Below, piece after piece: positions 50,146-56,073 of a DNA stretch of 56,073 nt. Source of the DNA: Defluviimonas salinarum. Lineage in GTDB: Bacteria; Pseudomonadota; Alphaproteobacteria; Rhodobacterales; Rhodobacteraceae. Within the stretch, counting starts at the first letter, position 1. The number at the start of each line of letters is the position of its first letter. Location: contig NZ_JAPDOG010000025.1 of assembly GCF_026013545.1 (NCBI RefSeq), forward strand, positions 1 to 56,073, in the 5' to 3' direction. The notes beneath the pieces are model-generated. The model did no database searches. It was given only the letters and a program-made list of their open reading frames with translations, and was not told where the DNA came from. The position numbers and the translations under genes were made by a program.

Positions 50146-51279
50146 TCAGCCGCGACCGGCCTTCACTTCCGCGTCATGCTCGCCAAGCATCGGCGACGGC
50201 CGCTCGAGCGCGAGCTCGGAGCCCGAGAACCGGAACGGCGAACGCACGCCCGGCACGCCGTCCAGTTCCACCCGCATCCCCCGCGCGACGACCTGGGGAT
50301 CGGCGAAGACCTCGCCCATGTCGTTGATCGGCCCCGCCGGCACGCCCTCGGCCTCGCAGGCGGAGAGCAGATCGGCCTTCTGCCACGACACCGTCTTCTC
50401 TGTGATCAGCCGCGTCAGTTCCGCCCGGTTGGCGATCCGGTCGGCATTGGTGCGGTAGTCCGGCGCCTCGGCCAGCGCATCGAGCCCGAGGATCCGGCAG
50501 AGCCGCCGGTACTGGCCGTCATTGCCGGTGGCGATGATGATCCAGCCATCGGCGCAGTCGAAGACCGAATAGGGCACGATGTTGGGATGTGCATTGCCCA
50601 TCCGCATCGGCGGCGTGCCGGAGGCGAGGTAGTTCATCGCCTGGTTGGCCATCACGCTCGTCGCCACGTCGAGCAGCGCCATGTCGATCTGCTGGCCCTC
50701 GCCGGTCCGCCCCCGCTGGTGCACCGCGGCGAGGATCGCCGCCACGGCATAGATGCCGGTAAAGACATCTGTGACCGCGACGCCCACCTTCTGTGGCTGG
50801 CCATCGGGCTCGCCGGTGATGCTCATCAGCCCCGACATGCCCTGGATGATGTAGTCGTAACCCGCCCTGTGGGCATAGGGTCCGTCCTGCCCGAACCCGG
50901 TAATCGAGCAATAGATGAGCCGCGGATTGACCGCCCGCAGGCTTTCGTAGTCGAGCCCGTATTTCTTCAGCCCGCCGACCTTGAAGTTCTCGATCAGGAT
51001 ATCGGCGTCCTTCACCAGATCGCGGACGAAGGCCTGCCCTTCGGGCGTGCGAAAATCGGCCGTCACCGATTTCTTGCCGCGGTTCGCAGCGTGGAAATAG
51101 GCGGCCGTCCGATCGCCCTCGCGCACGATGAAGGGCGGTCCCCATTGGCGGGTGTCGTCGCCCTCGGGCGCCTCCACCTTGATCACCTCAGCGCCGAGAT
51201 CGGCGAGCATCTGGCCGGCCCAGGGACCGGCCAGAATCCGCGCGAGCTCGACGACCTTCAGCCCCTGAAGCGGCGCCAT
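50146..51279 (-). CDS. family III CoA transferase (CaiB/BaiF type)
   Basis: The 377-aa protein has the family N-terminus LQGLKVVELARILAGPWAGQMLADLGAEVIKVE, the segment NRGKKSVTADF, and QQIDMALLDVATSVMANQAMNYLA, in which the Asp is the expected nucleophile for the acyl-CoA anhydride intermediate. Family III enzymes move CoA between carboxylic acids (formyl-, carnitine- or succinyl-CoA type). The substrate is unknown. Its upstream gap to dsbA on the same strand is 4 bp. Confidence 0.92.
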   Translation of the reverse strand: MAPLQGLKVVELARILAGPWAGQMLADLGAEVIKVEAPEGDDTRQWGPPFIVREGDRTAAYFHAANRGKKSVTADFRTPEGQAFVRDLVKDADILIENFKVGGLKKYGLDYESLRAVNPRLIYCSITGFGQDGPYAHRAGYDYIIQGMSGLMSITGEPDGQPQKVGVAVTDVFTGIYAVAAILAAVHQRGRTGEGQQIDMALLDVATSVMANQAMNYLASGTPPMRMGNAHPNIVPYSVFDCADGWIIIATGNDGQYRRLCRILGLDALAEAPDYRTNADRIANRAELTRLITEKTVSWQKADLLSACEAEGVPAGPINDMGEVFADPQVVARGMRVELDGVPGVRSPFRFSGSELALERPSPMLGEHDAEVKAGRG

Positions 51280-51283
51280 CGGC

Positions 51284-51967
51284 TCAGTTCGCGAGCTTTT
51301 CGTCGAGGATCTTGGCGAAATCCTCGTAGGACATGTTGGAATACTTCTGACCGTCGATCACGAAGGAGGGCGTGGAGTTGATCTCGTCCTTCGTGGCATT
51401 GTCCTGGTAGGTCGCGACCATGGCCTGAGCCATGTCGTTGTCGTTGAGGCAGGCTTCGAGCGCCTCCGCCCCGATCCCTGCCTTCAGCCCGACCTTGCGC
51501 AGGTTCTCGGCTATCCCGGCCGCTTCCCCGGGGGCGAGCCACTCCTTCTGCTGATCGAAAAGCATGTCGGCGATGCCGAAATACTTCTCCGCGCCGCCGC
51601 AGCGCGCCACCATACCCGCCCAGAGCCCGAACTTGTCGAAATAGACCTCGCGGTAGACGAAGCGGACCTTGCCGGTGTCGATGTAGTTGGCCTTGAGCTG
51701 GTCGAAGACGGTCTCGTGGAAATTCGCGCAATGCGGACAGGTGAAGGAGGCATATTCGATCACCTCGACCGGCGCCTCGGCCTCACCCAGCACCATGTCG
51801 GGCACGAGCGCGGCCTGCGAGCTTGCGGTGGCCTCCTGCGCGACGGCGGCGGTCGAGAAGGTGGTGACGTTGGCCTCGGGCGCGGAGGCGGACCGGGTCA
51901 TCCAGAAGGCGCCGCCCGCGGCAGCGGCGAGCGCCACGGCGCCGGCAATCAGATAGGTCTTCGACAT
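51284..51967 (-). CDS. DsbA family thiol:disulfide oxidoreductase
   Basis: The 227-aa protein is exported (N-terminal hydrophobic AGAVALAAAAGGAFWM) and has a thioredoxin-like domain with the CPHC active site in EVIEYASFTCPHCANFHETV. The C-terminal INSTPSFVIDGQKYS has the cis-Pro loop. It oxidises or isomerises disulfides of periplasmic proteins. DUF721 lies 4 bp upstream on the same strand and the CoA transferase 4 bp downstream, so all three may share a transcript. Confidence 0.93.
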   Translation of the reverse strand: MSKTYLIAGAVALAAAAGGAFWMTRSASAPEANVTTFSTAAVAQEATASSQAALVPDMVLGEAEAPVEVIEYASFTCPHCANFHETVFDQLKANYIDTGKVRFVYREVYFDKFGLWAGMVARCGGAEKYFGIADMLFDQQKEWLAPGEAAGIAENLRKVGLKAGIGAEALEACLNDNDMAQAMVATYQDNATKDEINSTPSFVIDGQKYSNMSYEDFAKILDEKLAN

Positions 51968-51971
51968 GGGA

Positions 51972-52493
51972 TCAGCCTTTCCTCTTTCCGGGCCGAGATA
52001 AGACCTTTTCGCCCAGAGCTTCAAGCGCCGCCCGGAGCGTCGGGTCGCCGATCTCACCGGAAAGTGTACGCGCCGCGGCCACGCATCCTGGATCGGGCGG
52101 CGCGGGCGGCGCCTTCGGTGCGGGGCGGAACGCGACCTGGCCCTCGGCAAACCCCGTGGGCGCGGTCTGGGTGATCACCACCTTGGAGATCGCGTTGTAG
52201 CCGTAGCAGGCATTCACCCGCTCGCGGATCTTCGGAAGCTGCATCTGCAGGACCGGCGCGGCGGCGCCCGTCGTCAGGAGCGTCAGCGTCGCCCCGATCC
52301 CCTCACGCCCATAGCCGATCTTGACCGGCAAGGCCATCGCCGCGATCTCCTCGCCCACGACCTCGGCCCAATGGGTGAGAAGCCGCGACACCGCGAAGCC
52401 GCGCGATTCGCCGGCCACGCGGATCCGCTCCTTGAGAAGCCGCGCCGCCGACTGAAAGCCGCGCCCGCGCCGATCCGGAGTCGCAACGCTCAT
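51972..52493 (-). CDS. DUF721 domain protein
   Basis: The 173-aa protein has the DUF721 core: RLLKERIRVAGESRGFAVSRLLTHWAEVVGEEIAAMALPVKI and LQMQLPKIRERVNACYGYNAISKVVI, known from small, probably nucleic-acid-associated proteins often encoded next to mutY in alphaproteobacteria. The function is unknown. ATG 52493 is divergent from mutY. Confidence 0.9.
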   Translation of the reverse strand: MSVATPDRRGRGFQSAARLLKERIRVAGESRGFAVSRLLTHWAEVVGEEIAAMALPVKIGYGREGIGATLTLLTTGAAAPVLQMQLPKIRERVNACYGYNAISKVVITQTAPTGFAEGQVAFRPAPKAPPAPPDPGCVAAARTLSGEIGDPTLRAALEALGEKVLSRPGKRKG

Positions 52494-52576
52494 CCCTGTC
52501 CTTTCCCGTGCCCGTCGCTATTCTAGGCGCAGGGCGCGGGCTTGCCCACCGGATTGACGGCAACAGGAGAGAAAAC

Positions 52577-53638
52577 TTGCGCGAAAGGGAGATCGGAACG
52601 GCCCTCCTGGCCTGGTACGACAGCCATGCCCGGGCGCTGCCCTGGCGCATCGGCCCGGCGGAGCGCCGCGCCGGCCACCGCCCCGATCCCTACCGGGTCT
52701 GGCTCTCGGAGGTCATGCTCCAGCAGACGACCGTCGCCGCCGTGCGCGACTATTTCCACCGCTTCACCAGCCGCTGGCCCGATGTCGCGGCGCTCGCCGA
52801 GGCCGACGACGGCGAGGTCATGGCCGAGTGGGCGGGGCTTGGCTACTACGCCCGCGCCCGCAATCTCCTGAAATGCGCCCGCGCCGTGGTCGCGGACCAC
52901 GATGGTCGCTTCCCCGAGACGAGTGCCGCGCTCCTCACGCTGCCTGGCATCGGCCCCTATACCGCCGCCGCGATCGCCGCCATCGCCTGCGACGAGCCCG
53001 CGACCGTCGTCGACGGCAATGTCGAACGCGTCACCGCCCGTCTCTTTGCCGTCGAAACCCCGCTTCCCAACGCGAAGCCCGAGCTGACCGCGCTTGCCCG
53101 CCGCCTGACGCCGGAGACGCGCCCCGGCGACCACGCCCAGGCAATGATGGATCTCGGAGCCACGATCTGCACCCCGAGAAACCCTGCCTGCGGCATCTGC
53201 CCGCTCCGCCTCTTCTGCGCAGGGCACGCCTCAGGCATTGCGACCGAGCTGCCCCGCAAGCTTGCCAAGAAACCGAAACCCACCCGTTTCGGCATCGCCT
53301 ATGTCGGCACCCGCGAGGATGGCGCGGCACTCCTCGAACGCCGGCCCGAGCGCGGCCTTCTCGGCGGCACGCTCGGCTGGCCCGGCAGCGCCTGGACCGA
53401 GGCCACGCCCGCCCCCGCCCCGCCCGCCGCCGCCGACTGGCGGGAGAGCCCGGGCGCGGTGCGCCACACCTTCACCCATTTCCACCTCGTCCTCACCGTC
53501 CTGACCGCCCGCCTGCCCGCCGGCTCCAATCCCGAGCGAGGCCATTTCGTCTCCCGCGACAACTTCCGCCCCGGCGACCTGCCGACCGTCATGCGCAAGG
53601 TCCATGACCTCGCGTCCCGCGCGCTTCTGACCGATTGA
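52577..53638 (+). CDS. mutY: A/G-specific adenine glycosylase
   Basis: MutY removes adenine opposite 8-oxoguanine. Counting from TTG 52577, the catalytic Glu45 is in SEVMLQQT, the HhH motif is GIGPYTAAAI, and the catalytic Asp146 is in VVDGNVER. The [4Fe-4S] cluster has Cys198, 205, 208 and 214 (CX6CX2CX5C). The C-terminal NUDIX-like domain for 8-oxoG recognition includes HTFTHFHLVLTV. TTG is chosen because AGGAGAG lies 5 nt upstream; GTG 52508 would add 23 unlikely residues. The length of 353 aa is normal. Confidence 0.93.
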   Translation: MREREIGTALLAWYDSHARALPWRIGPAERRAGHRPDPYRVWLSEVMLQQTTVAAVRDYFHRFTSRWPDVAALAEADDGEVMAEWAGLGYYARARNLLKCARAVVADHDGRFPETSAALLTLPGIGPYTAAAIAAIACDEPATVVDGNVERVTARLFAVETPLPNAKPELTALARRLTPETRPGDHAQAMMDLGATICTPRNPACGICPLRLFCAGHASGIATELPRKLAKKPKPTRFGIAYVGTREDGAALLERRPERGLLGGTLGWPGSAWTEATPAPAPPAAADWRESPGAVRHTFTHFHLVLTVLTARLPAGSNPERGHFVSRDNFRPGDLPTVMRKVHDLASRALLTD

Positions 53639-53691
53639 GCCGCCCCGCGCCCGCCCCTAGACTGCCGGCGATGACAGCGAGCGGAACACCC

Positions 53692-54828
53692 ATGTCACAA
53701 CCGATCTCCCGCTTCACTTCGGCGGCGCCGTTCTGGCTGTCGCTCGTCCTCGTGCCGCTCGCCGCGACCGGCGCGGGGATCGGCGGCTGGACCGTCTGGC
53801 TGTTGCCGATCTACGGCTGGATCGGCACGACGATCCTCGACCTGCTCGCCGGAAACGAGACCCGCAACCCGGATCCCGACACGCCCGAGGCCGATCTCTT
53901 CTGGTACCGCCTGATCACGATGATCTGGTTCCCGATACAGGCGGCCACGCTCTACGGCCTCATCTGGTACGTCACCCGCGCGGATCACCTCGCCACATGG
54001 GAAAAGATCGCGCTCTTCTTCGGTCTTGGCGTGATCTCGGGCTCGATCGGCATCACCTATGCCCATGAGCTCATGCACCAGAAGAACCGGCTCGAACGCT
54101 GGCTCGGCGACCTCCTCCTTGCCACCGTGCTCTACAGCCATTTCCGGACCGAGCACCTCCTCGTCCATCACCGCTATGTCGGCACCCCCCGCGACGCGGT
54201 CACGGCGCGCTACAACGAGGGCTTCCACCGCGCCTTCTTCCGGGTGCTGAAGGACGGCCCCGGCTCCGCCTGGCGGGCGGAGAGGCAGCTTCTGTCCCGC
54301 GCCGGCCGCACGGTGCTGCACCCGTCGAACCCGTTCTGGCGCTACGGCGCGCTGCAGCTCGCCGCCCTCGCGCTCGCCTATGCGGTGGGTGGCTGGGCGG
54401 GGCTCGCGCTCTTCGCATGGCAGGCCTTTGTCGCGGTCTGGCAGCTCGAACTTGTCAACTATGTCGAGCATTACGGCCTGACCCGCCGCCACCTCGGCGA
54501 GAGCAAGTACGAGCGCGTCCTGCCGCGCCACTCCTGGAATGCCGACCACAAGGTCACCAACTGGATGTTGATCAACCTGCAGCGCCATTCAGACCACCAC
54601 TACAAGCCCGACCGCCGCTTCCCGCTGCTCCAGACCTACGGCGCCGACGAAGCTCCGCAGCTTCCCTTCGGCTACCCGGCGATGACAGCGCTGGCGATGG
54701 TTCCGCCGCTCTGGCGCAGACGCATGAACCCGCGCGTCCGGGCCTGGCGCAAGACCTACTATCCCGACATAACCGATTGGTCCGACTACAATTCCGGCCG
54801 CCTGCCGATGCCCTCGGGCGCGAGCTGA
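53692..54828 (+). CDS. alkB: alkane 1-monooxygenase (AlkB-type, non-heme di-iron)
   Basis: AlkB hydroxylates terminal carbons of alkanes or related chains at the inner membrane, using rubredoxin electrons. The 378-aa protein has about six hydrophobic segments and the histidine boxes HELMH (125-129), HLLVHH (155-160), NYVEHYG (His260) and HSDHH (299-303), all in the AlkB spacing. No rubredoxin or regulator is nearby. Start ATG 53692 is preferred; ATG 53671 is a longer alternative. It shares a stop-codon palindrome with the convergent ABC gene. Confidence 0.92.
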   Translation: MSQPISRFTSAAPFWLSLVLVPLAATGAGIGGWTVWLLPIYGWIGTTILDLLAGNETRNPDPDTPEADLFWYRLITMIWFPIQAATLYGLIWYVTRADHLATWEKIALFFGLGVISGSIGITYAHELMHQKNRLERWLGDLLLATVLYSHFRTEHLLVHHRYVGTPRDAVTARYNEGFHRAFFRVLKDGPGSAWRAERQLLSRAGRTVLHPSNPFWRYGALQLAALALAYAVGGWAGLALFAWQAFVAVWQLELVNYVEHYGLTRRHLGESKYERVLPRHSWNADHKVTNWMLINLQRHSDHHYKPDRRFPLLQTYGADEAPQLPFGYPAMTALAMVPPLWRRRMNPRVRAWRKTYYPDITDWSDYNSGRLPMPSGAS

Positions 54829-54842
54829 CGCGCGCCGTCAGC
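54824..54842. terminator. palindrome spanning both convergent stop codons
   Basis: GCTGACG (54824-54830), loop CGCGC, CGTCAGC (54836-54842): a perfect 7-bp stem that includes the TGA of alkB (54826-54828) and the TGA of the ABC exporter (TCA at 54838-54840). It could act as a small bidirectional terminator. Confidence 0.45.
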
Positions 54843-56073
54843 GGGCTTCCGCGTGTCCGAACTGGTGGTCGTAGAGGGTTCGGAAGAGGCCGTCCCTGGC
54901 GAGGAGGCTGTCCGGGGCGCCCTCCTCGTCGACCTGGCCGTCCTTGATCACGACGATGCGGTCGGCGCTCATCACGGTCGAGAGCCGGTGCGCGATGACG
55001 ATCGTGGTGCGGCCCTCGGTCAGCCGGCCGAGCGCCTGCTGCACCAGGAACTCCGATTCGGAATCGAGCGCGCTCGTCGCCTCGTCCATCAGCAGGATCG
55101 GCGCGTCGCGCAGGAGCGCCCGGGCGATCGCGATGCGCTGGCGCTGGCCGCCCGAGAGATTGCCGCCGTTCTCGCCGACATTGGAGGCGTAGCCCTGCGG
55201 CAGGCCGAGGATGAAGTCATGCGCATTGGCCGCCTTCGCCGCGGCGATCACCTCGTCGTCGGTCGCCTCGCGGCGGCCGAGGCGGATGTTGTGCATCACC
55301 GAGCCCGCGAACAGGAAGGTCTCCTGGCCGACGAAGGCGATCCGGTCGCGCAGCGAGGCGAAGCGGGCCTCGCGCAGGTCGCAGCCGTCGATCTCGACGC
55401 TGCCCTCGGTCGGGTCGTAGAGCCGCATGATCAGGTTGATGATCGTCGACTTGCCGCCGCCCGAGGGGCCGACCAGCGCCGTCGTCCGCCCGGCCTCGAA
55501 GGTGATGTCGAGCCCGCGCAGGATCGGCCGGTCCTTGCCGTAGCCGAAGCTCACCTCGCAGAGCCGCACCGCGCCCGGCCCCGCCGGCAAGGGCCGCGCC
55601 TCGGGCGCCTCGGTCACCGAGATCGGCGTGTCGAGGATGTGGTACATCATGCCGACCCCGACCATGCCGCTTTCGAGGCTGACCCGCATCCGCGCCAGCC
55701 GCTTGGCCGGCTCGTAGGCCATCAGCAGCGCGGTGACGAAGGACATCAGCTCCCCCGGCGTGGTCGCGGTGTCGCCGAAGAGGCTGACCGCGCTCAGCGC
55801 CACCACCGCGGCGATCGCGAAGCCCGAGAGCGTCTCCATCAGCGGGCTCGTCGCCGCCTCGAGCCGCGCCAGCGCATTGGCGCGGCTCTCGACCGAGGCC
55901 ACCGCGCTGCGCATCCGCTCGGCCATGCTGTCCTCGAGCGCGAAGGCCTTGACGACACGGATCCCCGCCGAGGTCTCCTGGATCACCTTGATGATCTCGG
56001 CCGCCGAGGCCATCTCGGCCTCCATGATCTGGCGCACCCGGCCGAGGATCTTGCGGATCCCGAACATCGCCGC
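54838..56073 (-). CDS. ABC exporter, MsbA/ATM-like, 3' part (runs off the right edge)
   Basis: The visible 411 codons hold the end of the membrane domain (GELMSFVTALLMAYEPAKRLARMRVSLESGMVG) and a complete nucleotide-binding domain: Walker A VGPSGGGKSTIINL, Q-loop FVGQETFLF, signature NLSGGQRQRIAIARALL, Walker B ILLMDEATSALD and the switch His in VIAHRLSTV. The start lies past 56073. MsbA-type exporters flip lipid A or other lipids. It is not adjacent to the lpxK operon here, but lipid A transport remains plausible. Confidence 0.9.
   Translation of the reverse strand, partial: AAMFGIRKILGRVRQIMEAEMASAAEIIKVIQETSAGIRVVKAFALEDSMAERMRSAVASVESRANALARLEAATSPLMETLSGFAIAAVVALSAVSLFGDTATTPGELMSFVTALLMAYEPAKRLARMRVSLESGMVGVGMMYHILDTPISVTEAPEARPLPAGPGAVRLCEVSFGYGKDRPILRGLDITFEAGRTTALVGPSGGGKSTIINLIMRLYDPTEGSVEIDGCDLREARFASLRDRIAFVGQETFLFAGSVMHNIRLGRREATDDEVIAAAKAANAHDFILGLPQGYASNVGENGGNLSGGQRQRIAIARALLRDAPILLMDEATSALDSESEFLVQQALGRLTEGRTTIVIAHRLSTVMSADRIVVIKDGQVDEEGAPDSLLARDGLFRTLYDHQFGHAEAR

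Overview
The window is 56 kb of GC-rich chromosomal DNA from an alphaproteobacterium, most likely a member of the Rhodobacterales (Rhodobacter/Paracoccus-like). The reasons are the runs pmbA-cysQ-DUF4170-waaA-lpxK and mutY-DUF721-dsbA, the DUF2125 and Hint-domain proteins, and a protein of the Rhodobacter gene-transfer-agent head-spike-base family. No insertion sequences, tRNAs, rRNAs or CRISPR arrays were seen.

Layout. 1-7.3 kb: housekeeping and salvage genes. These are an ArsR-type regulator with a palindrome abutting its start codon, a TTC38-like TPR protein, the NAD-salvage pair pncA-pncB, a divergent small ribbon-helix-helix (RHH) regulator with a perfect 22-bp operator and an overlapping partner gene, an Hsp70-like protein and the tRNA hydroxylase trhO. 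7.3-26.9 kb: a large Wzx/Wzy-type exopolysaccharide (EPS) locus. It holds a priming sugar-phosphate transferase, three glycosyltransferases, two hexapeptide acyltransferases, a Wzy-like polymerase/ligase, a Wzx-like flippase, a Wza-like export protein, a GumC/Wzz-like co-polymerase, a separate BY-kinase, an ExeA-like ATPase, an outer-membrane beta-barrel and a secreted beta-helix protein. Two core operons diverge from a 480-bp AT-richer control region with repeats. Inside the locus sit a 746-aa SGNH-hydrolase/LamG-like protein and, converging on it across a perfect terminator, an 86-aa spike-base protein. This looks like a gene-transfer-agent or phage-type capsule-binding spike module lodged in the capsule locus.

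27-31 kb: arfB; a hydrolase-like gene with a probable one-base frameshift; then, on the minus strand downstream of the queuosine-precursor transporter yhhQ, a compact structured element. That element has a TTGACA -35 box, a 17-nt perfect complement to the 16S rRNA 3' end placed correctly in front of an 18-codon reading frame, mutually exclusive stems and a strong terminator. It is the most unusual object in the window. 29-42 kb: cell-envelope, transport and repair genes (phytase-like esterase, mepA, UMF1-type MFS, thioesterase, YggT, recQ, GST), a Hint-domain gene with a probable lost start and an internal stop, a glycine-zipper lipoprotein, a flavoprotein, an HNH protein, an ornithine-cyclodeaminase homologue, bfd-bfr iron storage and an enoyl-CoA hydratase. 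42-56 kb: a DUF2125 protein, pmbA-cysQ-DUF4170-waaA-lpxK (lipid A/Kdo), a CoA transferase, dsbA, DUF721, mutY, an AlkB-type monooxygenase and the 3' part of an MsbA-like ABC exporter that runs off the edge.

The EPS genes form one pathway: priming at the inner membrane, glycosyl and acyl additions, flipping, polymerisation with length control by a co-polymerase plus tyrosine kinase, and export through a Wza/beta-barrel complex. Function calls rest on motif and family recognition from reading the sequence; no database search was possible.
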